64,000 bases of DNA from Pseudomonas sp. UBA4194 (GTDB taxonomy: Bacteria; Pseudomonadota; Gammaproteobacteria; Pseudomonadales; Pseudomonadaceae), in NCBI RefSeq assembly GCF_002379585.1, contig NZ_DFUE01000089.1, positions 1-64,000 of the forward strand, given 5' to 3'. The notes under the pieces were generated by a model. The model saw only the letters and a list, made by a program, of their open reading frames with translations. It did not search any database and had not been told where the DNA came from. Below, piece by piece: positions 51,942 to 61,731 of this stretch (within the stretch, counting starts at the first letter, position 1; every line of letters begins with the position of its first letter). A program made the translations under genes and the position numbers.

Positions 51942-52894
51942 CGCTGCTCACCGTACAAGGCCAAGGCACGCAGGCAGGCTTCGCGGTGCGCCTCGCCGCT
52001 GTCGGTGTCCAGGCGCAGGCCAGGGAGCTGCAAGGCAAAAGGGCGCTGTTGTCGCGACAGTGCCAACACCCAGTAGCACAAGCGCGACAGGCGCTGCTCG
52101 ACATCGCCGCCCAGGGCGAGAAAGTCCAGGCACAGCTCTTGACCGCGCAAGTCGGCGAAATCCTTGATCAGCAGGCCCTCGCCCCGCGAATACGCTTTCC
52201 AGTGCATGCGTCGCCAGGAGTCACCAGGCTGGTATTGCTTGAGGCCTTGAAAGTCATCGACACCCTGGCCGTGCAGACGCTGGGCCTGATCCTCGATATC
52301 CAGCGCCTCGCTGTGCAAGGTCGGCACCTCACCCTGCAACGGTTGCGGATACACCAGCAGCCGCTGCCCGGGATCGACCCAGGTCCAGGCCGTCAGCACG
52401 CCCAGCGGGAAGCTGGTTTCGACGCGCATACGCGGCGCCGCCAGCCAGCCACGGCGGACGGTCGGCAGGCTCAGCTCAAGCTCCTGCACATGGCTGGGCG
52501 CGACATCGATGCGTTGCAGCGCCTGCTTGTCCCAACCCACGCCGATGGCCTGATGTTCCTTGCCGGTGCTCTCTAGACGCAGGGCAAAACGTGCCTGTTC
52601 ACCGACGAATACCGACGTGGTGCCATTGCCGCTGATGACCAGGCCACTGAGGTTGCGGTAGGTGTGCAGAATGGCCACCACGAAAATCGAGCCAAGCAGG
52701 AAGACCAGCGCATAGGCCATGCTGTTCTGGTAGTTGATCGCAGCCAGCAACACCAGCAACAGCACCACGAAGAACCCCGCGCCGCTGCGGCTGGGCAGGA
52801 TGAAGATACGCCGCTGATTGAGCTCGATGCGTGGCGCCGACGGCAGCCGCCGCGTCTGCCAGTGCCGCCAGCGCTCGCCGAGCGCGCCCTTCAC
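51938..52894 (-). CDS. DUF58 domain protein
   Basis: A 318-residue protein with two N-terminal membrane helices (SGAGFFVVLLLVLLAAINYQ and the next one) and a C-terminal DUF58 domain (DDFQGLKQYQPGDSWRRMHW). The start is GTG at 52894, overlapping the moxR stop as GTGA; no ATG is suitable. The long frame open to 53725 runs over moxR in another frame and is spurious. DUF58 proteins accompany MoxR ATPases and contain a degenerate von Willebrand-like domain. Middle gene of moxR-DUF58-tgpA. Confidence 0.9.
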   Translation of the reverse strand: MKGALGERWRHWQTRRLPSAPRIELNQRRIFILPSRSGAGFFVVLLLVLLAAINYQNSMAYALVFLLGSIFVVAILHTYRNLSGLVISGNGTTSVFVGEQARFALRLESTGKEHQAIGVGWDKQALQRIDVAPSHVQELELSLPTVRRGWLAAPRMRVETSFPLGVLTAWTWVDPGQRLLVYPQPLQGEVPTLHSEALDIEDQAQRLHGQGVDDFQGLKQYQPGDSWRRMHWKAYSRGEGLLIKDFADLRGQELCLDFLALGGDVEQRLSRLCYWVLALSRQQRPFALQLPGLRLDTDSGEAHREACLRALALYGEQR

Positions 52895-53808
52895 AGCGCC
52901 GCCACTTCCCGCAGCAGCCATTGCACCAGTGCGCCACCGCCCTGCCCGGTCGGATCGGCGCGCTCGCGCAGACGATGGCTGACCACCGAAGGCAATACCG
53001 CTTGCACATCTTCGGGAATCACATAGTCGCGGCCTATCAGCAACGCCCAGGCCTTGGCCGCTGCCAGCAGGGCCAGGCTGCCGCGCGGCGAAAGACCGTA
53101 GGCGAACTGCGGCTGGGTGCGGGTCGCCTCGACCAGTCGCAGCACGTAGTCGACCAACACATCGCTGACTCGCACCTGCCGCGCCTGCGCCTGCAGGGCG
53201 GCCAGTTGTGCGTGGTCCAGCACCGGACTCATACGTGGCAACAGATCGCGGCGGGCCTCTCCCATCAGCAAGGCTTTTTCTGCCGCCTTGGCCGGATAGC
53301 CCAGGGACAGGCGCATGAGGAATCGGTCGAGTTGGGACTCGGGGAGGGCAAAGGTTCCGCCCTGGGTCGTCGGGTTTTGCGTGGCGATCACGAAAAACGG
53401 TTGCGGCAACGGCCGTGTGGCGCCCTCGATGGTGACCTGGCCCTCCTCCATGGCTTCGAGCAAGGCACTCTGGCTTTTTGGCGTGGCGCGATTGATTTCG
53501 TCGGCCAGCACCAGCTCGGCGAAGATGGGGCCCGGGTGAAACACGAACTGCCCGCTGTCCTTGTCGAACACCGAGGTACCGAGGATATCGCTGGGCAGCA
53601 GGTCGGAGGTGAACTGGATGCGCTGGAAGCTCAGCCCCAGTACCTTGGCCAAGGTATGGCTGAGGGTGGTCTTGCCCATGCCGGGCAGGTCTTCGATCAA
53701 CAGGTGGCCATCGGCGATCAGGCACGTGAGCGCCAGGCGTACCTGGGTCTCCTTGCCCAACAACACTTCATTGACCGCCTGCAGGCATTCATCGAGCTGG
53801 CTGCGCAT
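52891..53808 (-). CDS. MoxR-family AAA+ ATPase
   Basis: A 305-residue AAA+ protein. Walker A GMGKTT, Walker B LVLADEINR, sensor-1 VIATQNPTTQGG and sensor-2 region GLSPRGSLALL. These ATPases are chaperone-like and work with von Willebrand-type partners; here the DUF58 protein overlaps by four bases (GTGA). First gene of the moxR-DUF58-tgpA operon. Confidence 0.95.
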   Translation of the reverse strand: MRSQLDECLQAVNEVLLGKETQVRLALTCLIADGHLLIEDLPGMGKTTLSHTLAKVLGLSFQRIQFTSDLLPSDILGTSVFDKDSGQFVFHPGPIFAELVLADEINRATPKSQSALLEAMEEGQVTIEGATRPLPQPFFVIATQNPTTQGGTFALPESQLDRFLMRLSLGYPAKAAEKALLMGEARRDLLPRMSPVLDHAQLAALQAQARQVRVSDVLVDYVLRLVEATRTQPQFAYGLSPRGSLALLAAAKAWALLIGRDYVIPEDVQAVLPSVVSHRLRERADPTGQGGGALVQWLLREVAAL

Positions 53809-53879
53809 GGTTGACGCTCCCTGTCAGTGCTATCAGTAAAACCGCAGGCACTCAGGGCGAGTGCCGCGACTGCGAGCCC

Positions 53880-54158
53880 TCAACGCCCGGCGCGAGACTC
53901 ACGAATGTAGAAGCGGGCTTTTTCTGCCTTGCTGGTGCAACCTTCGAAGGCTTCGAACTGCTGCTGGGTCTTCGCGCCGGTGAGCAACGACAAGGCCTTG
54001 GAGTAACTCACGGTACCGGCAAAGCCTTCGGCCTTGGCCAGATCGAGTTCCTGCCAGGCAGCGTCGAGCTGGGTGCCACAACTATCACGGTAAGCGGTCT
54101 TGCCGGCACAACCGGTCAGAACCAGTGCCAACAACGGCAGGCAGATCCAGGCTTTCAT
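53880..54158 (-). CDS. Small lipoprotein
   Basis: A 92-residue protein with signal MKAWICLPLLALVLTGC, lipobox LTGC at about 14-17. Three further Cys (CGTQ, CTSKAEK and the mature Cys) suggest a disulfide. GAGGTGCC upstream of the ATG at 54158. Conserved hypothetical in appearance; function unknown. A family A REP lies 68 bases upstream. Confidence 0.7.
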   Translation of the reverse strand: MKAWICLPLLALVLTGCAGKTAYRDSCGTQLDAAWQELDLAKAEGFAGTVSYSKALSLLTGAKTQQQFEAFEGCTSKAEKARFYIRESRAGR

Positions 54159-54225
54159 CAAAGGCACCTCGAGTAAAACGACAGGGTAATGCTGGGTCAG
54201 ACGATGCGCGAGGAAAAAAGTGCCC

Positions 54226-54250
54226 GTAGCAGCGGCGTAAGCCGCGTCGC
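54226..54250. repeat. REP family A single copy
   Basis: GTAGCAGCGGCGTAAGCCGC, one arm, between the lipoprotein and the patatin gene. Confidence 0.8.
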
Positions 54251-54349
54251 TCTTCACGCCAAGCTTATCCAAACAACCCCTCCCCCCTTGAAGCCCCTTC
54301 ACCAAATGGCGCATCCTCGATCTCGATACCCTCTTCGGACCCTGCCCCC

Positions 54350-55408
54350 ATGAAAAAACGAGTCGCCTTGGTACTGGGCTCCGGCGGCGCCCGCGGCTAC
54401 GCGCACATCGGCGTGATCGAAGAGATCGAGCGCCGCGGTTACGACATCGCCTGCATCGCAGGTTGCTCCATGGGTGCGGTGGTGGGCGGGATCTACGCGG
54501 CCGGCAAACTGCCGGTGTATCGCCAGTGGATCGAGAGCCTGGATTACCTCGACGTACTGCGCCTGGTGGACGTCAGCTTTCGCCTGGGGGCGATCCGCGG
54601 CGAGAAGGTGTTCGGGCAGATTCGCAAGATCGTCGGCGACGTGAACATCGAAGACTTGCGCATCCCCTACACAGCGGTCGCCACCGACCTTACCCATCAG
54701 CAGGAAATCTGGTTTCAGGAAGGCTGCCTGCATCAAGCCATGCGTGCCTCGGCAGCGATACCCAGCCTGTTCACCCCGGTGATGCAGGGTGATCGCATGC
54801 TGGTCGATGGCGGGCTGCTGAACCCGTTGCCGATCGTACCGGTGGTGTCCAGTCATTGCGACCTGATCATCGCCGTGAACCTCAACTCGACCCATCAGAA
54901 TCACTACCAACTGCCGGTGATCGAACGGCCTGCGGCGTTCAAGATGCGCTTCGACAGTTTGCTCAATTCCCTGGGCTCGCATTTGCCCTTCCGGCGCAAA
55001 CAGGCCGAGCAATTGCTGCGCCTGGAGCAGCAGACGCTGCAAGCGACCGCTGCGATCCTGCCCAACCCTTGGCTGGACAGCGCTTCGCCACAACTCAAGC
55101 CACCGCCTGCGGCCCCTGAAGAAGAAGGCGCGCCGAAATCGGCGACCGGTTCGGTGATCATCGACAATGTAGGGCCCGCGTCGCTGCTGGATCTGATCAA
55201 CCAGAGCTTCGAGGTGATGCAGACGTCGCTGGCGCAATACAAGATTGCCGGGTATCCGCCGGATGTGTTGATCAATGTGCCAAAGCGGGTGTGTCGGTTT
55301 TTCGAGTTTTACAAGGCGCCGGAGTTGATTGCGTTGGGGCGGGAGATTGCGCGCGATACGCTGGATGTTTATGAGCGGGAGTCCTCTGACTCTGTCAGAC
55401 GGCTGTAG
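54350..55408 (+). CDS. Patatin-like phospholipase (RssA-like)
   Basis: A 352-residue hydrolase with the Ser-Asp dyad: oxyanion GSGGARGYAHIG, nucleophile GCSMG and Asp in LVDGGLLNPLP (DGG). The C-terminal 100 residues are charged and less conserved. The stop TAG is part of the family A REP that follows (55405). ATG 54350 preceded by a CGGACCCTGCCCCC stretch without a clear ribosome-binding site. Substrate unknown. Confidence 0.88.
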   Translation: MKKRVALVLGSGGARGYAHIGVIEEIERRGYDIACIAGCSMGAVVGGIYAAGKLPVYRQWIESLDYLDVLRLVDVSFRLGAIRGEKVFGQIRKIVGDVNIEDLRIPYTAVATDLTHQQEIWFQEGCLHQAMRASAAIPSLFTPVMQGDRMLVDGGLLNPLPIVPVVSSHCDLIIAVNLNSTHQNHYQLPVIERPAAFKMRFDSLLNSLGSHLPFRRKQAEQLLRLEQQTLQATAAILPNPWLDSASPQLKPPPAAPEEEGAPKSATGSVIIDNVGPASLLDLINQSFEVMQTSLAQYKIAGYPPDVLINVPKRVCRFFEFYKAPELIALGREIARDTLDVYERESSDSVRRL

Positions 55409-55489
55409 CAGCGGCGTAAGCCGCGTCCGGGCGTTACGCGATTGACCTGGTTGGTGGGAAATGTGGGACGCGGCTTACGCCGCTGCTAC
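55405..55489. repeat. REP family A inverted pair overlapping the patatin stop
   Basis: Left arm 55405-55428 and inverted right arm 55466-55489, 37 bases apart. The left arm's TAG is the patatin stop codon. The pair lies between that gene and the convergent kdpE. Confidence 0.9.
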
Positions 55490-55498
55490 AGGGTTGTT

Positions 55499-56185
55499 TC
55501 AGACCATCAGGCGGTATCCCACGCCCGCCTCCGTAGCGATATAGCGGGGCAGTGCGGGATCATCGCCCAGTTTCTGCCGCAAATGGCCGATCACTATCCG
55601 CAGGTAGTGCGTATCCTCCACATGGCTCCCGCCCCAGATATCCTTCAACAACTGCTGCTGAGAAATCACCCGTCCCGGATAGCGAGCCAGCAGCGCCAGC
55701 ACGGCGTACTCCTTGCGCGTCAAGGCCACCGGCGCGTCCTCGAGCGTGACTCGGCGCATCGCCAGGTCGATGTGCAAGGCGCCCAATTGCAACGCCACCT
55801 CGCCGGCCTCGCTGCGGCTGGCCTGGCGCAGCAACGCGCGCACCCGGGCGAGAAATTCCTGGATACCGAAGGGTTTGGTCACATAGTCGTTGGCGCCATT
55901 GTCGAGAGCTTGCACCTTCTGGGTTTCGCTGGCGCGCACCGACAGCACCAGCACCGGCACGGCCGTCCATTCACGCAGTTCGAGCAATACCTGTTGGCCA
56001 TCCAGGTCGGGCAGGCCGAGGTCGAGCACCACAAGGTCCGGTTTGGCCAGGGCGGCCTGGCTCAAGCCCTCGCCGCCGGTACCGGCTTCGATGACCTTGT
56101 AGCCTTGGGCGCCGAGGCTGATGCGCAGGAACTTGCGGATCTGCGGCTCGTCATCGATTACCAGGACAGTTGCGGCTTCGGTCAT
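55499..56185 (-). CDS. kdpE: KDP operon response regulator KdpE
   Basis: A 228-residue OmpR-family regulator. Receiver domain with acidic pair in VIDDEPQ, phospho-Asp in VVLDLGLPDLDG and Lys in YVTKPFG. Winged-helix domain with RVTLEDAPVALTRKEYAVL and YLRIVIGHLRQKLGDDP. Activates kdpFABC under potassium limitation. ATG 56185, two bases beyond the kdpD stop; a slightly longer frame to 56233 is not needed. Confidence 0.96.
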   Translation of the reverse strand: MTEAATVLVIDDEPQIRKFLRISLGAQGYKVIEAGTGGEGLSQAALAKPDLVVLDLGLPDLDGQQVLLELREWTAVPVLVLSVRASETQKVQALDNGANDYVTKPFGIQEFLARVRALLRQASRSEAGEVALQLGALHIDLAMRRVTLEDAPVALTRKEYAVLALLARYPGRVISQQQLLKDIWGGSHVEDTHYLRIVIGHLRQKLGDDPALPRYIATEAGVGYRLMV

Positions 56186-56187
56186 GC

Positions 56188-58824
56188 TCAGGCTTCCGGG
56201 TCTGCGCCGGGTTGGGCGCGCAGCGGCAAGCATAAGGCGATGCGGGTGCCATGACCATCGATGCCGCTGCCCACCTCGATGCGTCCACCGTGTGCGCCCA
56301 TCATGCCCTGACAGATCGCCAGGCCCAGGCCCGTACCCTGCCCGCCTCGGTCACCACGGGCGGCGGTGTAGAACATGTCGAAGATCTTCGCCCGCTCGTC
56401 TTCGGGAATGCCCGGACCTTCGTCGCTGACTGCCAACACCAGGCTGTCACCCTGCTCGGTCGCCGACACTTGCAAGCGGCCCTGCACGGGGGAGAAGCGC
56501 GCGGCGTTCTCGAGCACATTGACCAGTGCCTGTTCGATCAAGGCGGCGTGCACGTACAGCAACGGCAACTCTGCCGCCACCTGCACCTGCACTTGCAAGG
56601 GCGCGAGTAACCCGCGCAGGCGGCCCAGGGCGCTACCGACTATATCGCCGGGCGCGACCCAGTCCCGGGCCAGCTTCAGGGCACCGTGGCCAAGGCGAGT
56701 CATGTCCAGCAGGTTCTGGATATAGCGGTCCAGACGCTCTGCTTCATCACGGGTGGTTTCCAGCAGGTCGATCCGGTCGTGGGGCGCAATTGCCTCGCCC
56801 AACGCCAGCAGGCTGTCGATGCTGCCACGCATAACCGTTAAAGGTGTGCGCAGGTCGTGGGACACCGATGCCAACAAGGCACTGCGCAGTTGTTCGGTCT
56901 CCCCGTGCAAACGCGCCGCTTCCAGATCATGGGCCAGGTTGGCCCGAGCCAGTGCTTGCGCCACCGGTTGAGCGAGCGCGTTGAGCAACCGCCGACGCTG
57001 AGGGTCGAGCCGGCTGTCGAGGCCTTCGGCCACTGCCATCAGGGCCAGCACCCGACCTTCGGTAGACACCGGCGTCCACCACCAGCGCCCGGCTGGCAGG
57101 GTGCTGGTGCCCAGCCCGGCAGGTTGATCATGCTGCCCGGCCCAATCGGCCGCGGCCAGTTCCGTGGCGGAGAACTGCACGGGGCCGCCGCTGGCCAGTG
57201 TCCAGCCACTGGGCGTGTGCTCCAGCAGACAGATATCCAGCCCGGACCAGCCTTGCAGGTGTTGAGCGGCCGCGCTGAATACCGCCTGACGGTCGGTGGC
57301 TGCCGCCAACCGGCGGGAAAGCTCCAGCAGTTGCGCGGTGTGCGCCTGGGTGTCGCGCAGCGCACTGAGTTGATGGCGCTGGCGTGCCGCCAGGTTGCCG
57401 GTCAGGCCTGCCATCAGCAGGAAGAACAGCAGGGTGAGCACGTCCTCCTGACGCTGGATGCTCAGGGAGAAATTCGGCGGGATGAACAGGAAGTCGTAGG
57501 CCAGGAATGACAGCGCAGCGCAGAGCAGCGCCGGGCCCAGACTGCTGCGCACCGCCACCAACAGCACAGCCGACAGAAACACCAGGGAAATGTTGGGCAG
57601 GTCCATGACATGGGCCACGGCCCAGGCCAGGCCGCTGGCCAGCAACGTGGCCAACACGGCCAGCCCATACTCGCGCCAGCGCCATACGCCACGGGCGCGC
57701 ACCCGCGGCTGCGGGCGGGCTTCGCCGCGGTCGAGCACGTTGATTTCGAGGCCGTTGGTGTGGCGCAGCAGCCGCTCGGCCAAGCCGGCGCCAAACAGCC
57801 TTCGCCGCGACTGCCCCACCAGTACCAGGCTGGCGCGACGGTCACCGGCGTGCTGGATCAGGGTGCGCGCCACCTCTGCGGCGCGCAGCACCACCACTTC
57901 CCCACCCAGGCGCTCCGCCAATTGTTGCGCCTGGTGCAGACGCTGGCGTGCGGCCTCGTCGCGTACCGCGCCGCTGTCCACGTGCACTGTCGACCACGGC
58001 AAATGCCGACGGCGGGCCACCCGGCTGGCATGGCGCACCAGACGCTCGGCCTGGTCGTCTCCGTCGATGCCGACCAACAGGCGGCCCCGCACCGTCGGCG
58101 CGGCCTGGCCGAGGCTGCGGTAGCTCTCGGCCAGATCATCGTCGACCTGGGCGGCGGCGGTCTGCATAGCCAATTCGCGCAGCGCGCTGAGGTTGGTCTG
58201 GGTAAAGAATGCATCGATGGCGGCACGGGCTTGCTGCGGCACATAGACCTTGCCCTCGCGCAGGCGCTCGAGCAGTTCGCGTGGCGGCAGGTCCACCAGC
58301 AGCAACTCGTCGGCTTCTTGCAACACCCAGTCGGGCACGGTTTCGCGAACTTGCACGCCGGTGATGCCGCGCACCTGATCGTTGAGGCTTTCCAGGTGCT
58401 GAACGTTGACCGTGGTATAGACGTCGATGCCCGCGGCCAGCAGGTCCTGCACATCCTGCCAACGCTTGGCATGGCGACTGCCCGGGGCATTGCTGTGGGC
58501 CAGTTCGTCGACCAGTGCCAGCTGGGGAGCTGCCTGGAGCAACCCCGGCAGGTCCATTTCCTCGAGCGCGACGTCGCGGTAGACGCTGCGCAGCATGTCC
58601 TGTTGCGGCAGCCCGCCGAGCAGCGCTTCGGTTTCGGCGCGTCCGTGGGTCTGGATCACCCCGGCCAGTACGCGAACGCCTTGGCGCTGCCGCGCATGGG
58701 CTTCAGTCAACATGGCGTAGGTCTTGCCCACGCCTGGCGCCGCCCCCAGAAACACCTTCAGCCGCCCACGCCCAGAACGCGGCAAGGCTGCCAACAAAGC
58801 ATCGGCACGCGCGGAATCACTCAT
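56188..58824 (-). CDS. kdpD: Sensor histidine kinase KdpD
   Basis: An 878-residue potassium sensor. N-terminal KdpD domain with P-loop GAAPGVGKTYAML, then a Usp-like domain, four membrane helices around 400-500, a GAF-like region and a histidine kinase with His in SHDLRTPLTVMRG and the G-boxes DEGPGIPEDE and GGQGTGLGLAICQG. Full length. Separated from kdpC by a 270-base REP-filled gap. Confidence 0.96.
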   Translation of the reverse strand: MSDSARADALLAALPRSGRGRLKVFLGAAPGVGKTYAMLTEAHARQRQGVRVLAGVIQTHGRAETEALLGGLPQQDMLRSVYRDVALEEMDLPGLLQAAPQLALVDELAHSNAPGSRHAKRWQDVQDLLAAGIDVYTTVNVQHLESLNDQVRGITGVQVRETVPDWVLQEADELLLVDLPPRELLERLREGKVYVPQQARAAIDAFFTQTNLSALRELAMQTAAAQVDDDLAESYRSLGQAAPTVRGRLLVGIDGDDQAERLVRHASRVARRRHLPWSTVHVDSGAVRDEAARQRLHQAQQLAERLGGEVVVLRAAEVARTLIQHAGDRRASLVLVGQSRRRLFGAGLAERLLRHTNGLEINVLDRGEARPQPRVRARGVWRWREYGLAVLATLLASGLAWAVAHVMDLPNISLVFLSAVLLVAVRSSLGPALLCAALSFLAYDFLFIPPNFSLSIQRQEDVLTLLFFLLMAGLTGNLAARQRHQLSALRDTQAHTAQLLELSRRLAAATDRQAVFSAAAQHLQGWSGLDICLLEHTPSGWTLASGGPVQFSATELAAADWAGQHDQPAGLGTSTLPAGRWWWTPVSTEGRVLALMAVAEGLDSRLDPQRRRLLNALAQPVAQALARANLAHDLEAARLHGETEQLRSALLASVSHDLRTPLTVMRGSIDSLLALGEAIAPHDRIDLLETTRDEAERLDRYIQNLLDMTRLGHGALKLARDWVAPGDIVGSALGRLRGLLAPLQVQVQVAAELPLLYVHAALIEQALVNVLENAARFSPVQGRLQVSATEQGDSLVLAVSDEGPGIPEDERAKIFDMFYTAARGDRGGQGTGLGLAICQGMMGAHGGRIEVGSGIDGHGTRIALCLPLRAQPGADPEA

Positions 58825-58902
58825 CGAAGCAGCTCACAGTCATCGGAACCTCGACGTTATCCGATCCGCAGGCGCGGCGTACAGCCACGAGGAGACCGGT
58901 AG

Positions 58903-59090
58903 GCCTGGCATACAAGCCGGATAAGGCGGTGATCTTGCGGCCCCCTTCGCGGCTGGACGCCGCTCCTACAAGAGATCGCGCCCCCCCGTAGGAGCGGCGT
59001 GAAGCCGCGAAGGGGCCGGCACGCCTGGCGCACAACCCGGATAAGGCGGTGATCTTGCGGGCGCTTTCGCGGCTGGACGCCGCTCCTACG
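58903..59090. repeat. REP family D array with a 120-base direct repeat
   Basis: Three family D palindromes, at 58945-58970, 58987-59013 (opposite orientation) and 59065-59090. The first and third are embedded in a direct repeat of about 68 bases (58903-58970 and 59023-59090) offset by exactly 120, in which most positions match. It fills the gap between kdpC and kdpD, ending 5 bases from the kdpC stop. No gene is seen in the 58825-59094 gap. Confidence 0.88.
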
Positions 59091-59094
59091 GGGG

Positions 59095-59646
59095 TCATGG
59101 GGTGAGGGTCATGAGGGCGGTGTTGAGGGCCTGGACGTTGATGACTGGGGGGCCGAAGAGCGGCGTTTCGGTGTGCGTGGAGACCAGGTCCTGCAGGGTT
59201 TCGACCGATATCTGGCGGGCGTTGGCTACCCGCAGCAGTTGATATCGGACCGCCGCAGGCGGCAGGTGCGGGTCCAGGCCGCTGGCCGATGTGGTCAGCA
59301 GCGCCAGCGGTACCGGGCCTTGCTCGGTAACGAACTGCTCGGCGGCGGCCTGCCGGATGCGTTCGGCCAGCGCCGGATTGCTCGGCGCCAGGTTGCTGGC
59401 GCCGCTGGCCACTGTTGCGAAATCAGCCGCCGAGGGCCGTGAATGAAACCACTGATCACCCGCGAAGCCCTGCGCCAGCAGCGCCGAGCCGCGCACCTGG
59501 CCGCGGTCATCGTAGACCAGGCTGCCATTGGCCTGGGCAGGAAACATCAACTGGGCAATCCCCGTGACGACCAATGGGTAAGCAATACCGGTGATCACCG
59601 TCATCATCAGCACCAGGCTCAAGGCCGGACGTAAAAGCGAGTTCAT
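59095..59646 (-). CDS. kdpC: Potassium-transporting ATPase subunit KdpC
   Basis: A 183-residue subunit with one N-terminal membrane helix (LRPALSLVLMMTVITGIAYP) and a periplasmic-facing domain containing SGASNLAPSNPAL and the conserved GLDPHLPPAA. Stabilises the KdpA-KdpB pump. ATG 59646; an 8-codon longer frame starts without support. 20 bases from kdpB. Confidence 0.95.
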   Translation of the reverse strand: MNSLLRPALSLVLMMTVITGIAYPLVVTGIAQLMFPAQANGSLVYDDRGQVRGSALLAQGFAGDQWFHSRPSAADFATVASGASNLAPSNPALAERIRQAAAEQFVTEQGPVPLALLTTSASGLDPHLPPAAVRYQLLRVANARQISVETLQDLVSTHTETPLFGPPVINVQALNTALMTLTP

Positions 59647-59666
59647 GTGTGAGGCTCCAGAAGGGT

Positions 59667-61724
59667 TCATACCAGGTTCAACGCGGTGAGCAGCAGATCG
59701 ATGGCCTTGATACCCACGAACGGCACCAGCAGCCCACCCAGGCCGTAGATCAGCAGGTTGCGCCGCAGCAACTGCGCCGCACTGGCTGCCTGCACCCGTA
59801 CTCCGCGCAGGGCCAGGGGAATCAGTGCAACGATGATCAGGGCGTTGAACACGATCGCCGACACGATGGCGCTCTGCGGACTGCTCAAACCCATGATGTT
59901 GAGCACGCCCAGTTGTGGGTAGATCGCCGCAAACAGGGCCGGCAGGATGGCAAAGTACTTGGCCACGTCGTTGGCGATGGAAAAGGTGGTGAGCGCGCCA
60001 CGGGTCACCAGCAACTCCTTGCCGATGCGCACCACGTCCAGCAGCTTGGTCGGATCACTGTCCAGATCGACCATATTGGCTGCCTCACGAGCGGCCTGGG
60101 TGCCGTCGTTCATGGCCATCCCGACATCCGCCTGGGCCAGCGCCGGGGCATCGTTAGCGCCATCGCCACACATGGCCACCAGCCGACCTTCGTCCTGCTC
60201 CTGACGGATGCGCGCCAGTTTCTTTTCCGGCGTGGCTTCGGCAATCACATCGTCGACGCCCGCCTCGGCGGCGATCGCGGCAGCGGTCAACGGATTGTCA
60301 CCGGTGACCATCACCGTGCGAATGCCCAACTGACGCAGCGCTTCGAAGCGCTCGCGGATCCCTGGCTTGACCACATCCTTGAGGTGAATCGCGCCTAACA
60401 ACTGCTGATCGCAGCACACCAGCAACGGCGTGCCACCGCTCTGGGCGATGGCGTCGATCTCCCGAGCCAGCGCAGCGGGCAGATCGGTGCGGGCCATGCC
60501 CACGAACGCGAGCAACGAATCCACGGCGCCCTTGCGATAACGACGAGCGCCGTGGTCGATACCCGACAGCCGCGTCTCGGCGCTGAACGCCACCGGTGTC
60601 AGCTCGCCTGCAGCCGGCTCCGGCAGCCGATGCAACTGACGCAGAAACTCCACGATGGACTTCCCTTCCGCCGTATCGTCGGCCAGCGACGCCAGCAGCG
60701 CACCCTCGGCCAGTGCCATGGCACTCACGCCAGGGGCGGCATACAAGGCGCTGCACCGGCGGTTGCCGAAAGTGATGGTGCCGGTCTTGTCCAGCAACAG
60801 CACGTGCACATCCCCCGCCGCCTCCACCGCCCGCCCGGACTTGGCAATGACGTTCAGGCGCACCAGCCGGTCCATGCCTGCGATGCCGATCGCCGAGAGC
60901 AAGCCGCCGATGGTGGTCGGGATGAGCGTTACCAGCAGCGCCACCAGGAACACCAGCGGCAGGCTGCCGCCGGCGAAATGCGCGAATGGCTGCAGGGTCA
61001 CCACCACCAGCAGGAAGATCAAGGTAAGGCCGATCAACAGGATATCGAGGGCGACCTCGTTCGGGGTTTTCTGCCGGCGCGCGCCTTCGACCAACGCGAT
61101 CATGCGGTCCAGCGTCGACTCGCCGGGGTTGACGGTGATCTTCACCAGCAACCAGTCCGACACCACTTGGGTGTTGCCGGTCACCGCCGAACGATCGCCG
61201 CCCGACTCGCGGATCACCGGCGCCGATTCGCCGGTGATCGCCGCTTCGTTGACCGCTGCGATACCTTCCACCACCTCGCCATCGCCAGGGATCATCTGAC
61301 CGGCTTCCACTCGCACCAGATCGCCTTTGCGCAAGCTGCTCGCGGGCACGGTTTCAAACAGCCCTTCGACGTTGCGCCGGCGCGCGTCCAGGCCTTGGCT
61401 GCCCGCCTTGAGGCTGTCGGCACGGGCCTTGCCACGCCCTTCTGCCAAGGCTTCGGCAAAGTTGGCAAACAACACGGTGAACCACAACCACAGGGCAATC
61501 TGCACCGCGACGCGGGTCGGCACGGCCGGGTCCGGGATCAGGCACAGCACGGTGGTCAGCAGGGCGGTCAGTTCCACCACCAGCATCACCGGCGAGCGCT
61601 TGAGCAGACGCGGGTCGAGTTTGACGAAGGCCTGACGCAGCGCCGGACGCCACAGCGCGCGCATGGACGTCTGGACGGCAGGTTGCACGGCCGGTTTGCT
61701 CACGGGAATTGGCATGTTCATCAT
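59667..61724 (-). CDS. kdpB: Potassium-transporting ATPase ATP-binding subunit KdpB
   Basis: A 685-residue P-type ATPase. Phosphorylated Asp in LLLDKTGTITFGN, actuator TGES motif (ITGESAPV), hinge MCGDGANDAPALAQADVG, and conserved Pro-free membrane segments at about 40-95, 230-300 and 590-685. Couples ATP hydrolysis to potassium uptake through KdpA. Starts MMNMPIPVSK; eight bases after kdpA. Confidence 0.97.
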   Translation of the reverse strand: MMNMPIPVSKPAVQPAVQTSMRALWRPALRQAFVKLDPRLLKRSPVMLVVELTALLTTVLCLIPDPAVPTRVAVQIALWLWFTVLFANFAEALAEGRGKARADSLKAGSQGLDARRRNVEGLFETVPASSLRKGDLVRVEAGQMIPGDGEVVEGIAAVNEAAITGESAPVIRESGGDRSAVTGNTQVVSDWLLVKITVNPGESTLDRMIALVEGARRQKTPNEVALDILLIGLTLIFLLVVVTLQPFAHFAGGSLPLVFLVALLVTLIPTTIGGLLSAIGIAGMDRLVRLNVIAKSGRAVEAAGDVHVLLLDKTGTITFGNRRCSALYAAPGVSAMALAEGALLASLADDTAEGKSIVEFLRQLHRLPEPAAGELTPVAFSAETRLSGIDHGARRYRKGAVDSLLAFVGMARTDLPAALAREIDAIAQSGGTPLLVCCDQQLLGAIHLKDVVKPGIRERFEALRQLGIRTVMVTGDNPLTAAAIAAEAGVDDVIAEATPEKKLARIRQEQDEGRLVAMCGDGANDAPALAQADVGMAMNDGTQAAREAANMVDLDSDPTKLLDVVRIGKELLVTRGALTTFSIANDVAKYFAILPALFAAIYPQLGVLNIMGLSSPQSAIVSAIVFNALIIVALIPLALRGVRVQAASAAQLLRRNLLIYGLGGLLVPFVGIKAIDLLLTALNLV

Positions 61725-61731
61725 CGAGGCC

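Noticed and set aside
52895..53725. Upstream extension of the DUF58 reading frame
   Set aside because: Reads moxR in the wrong frame; the GTG at 52894 gives the four-base stop-start overlap and the family-length protein.
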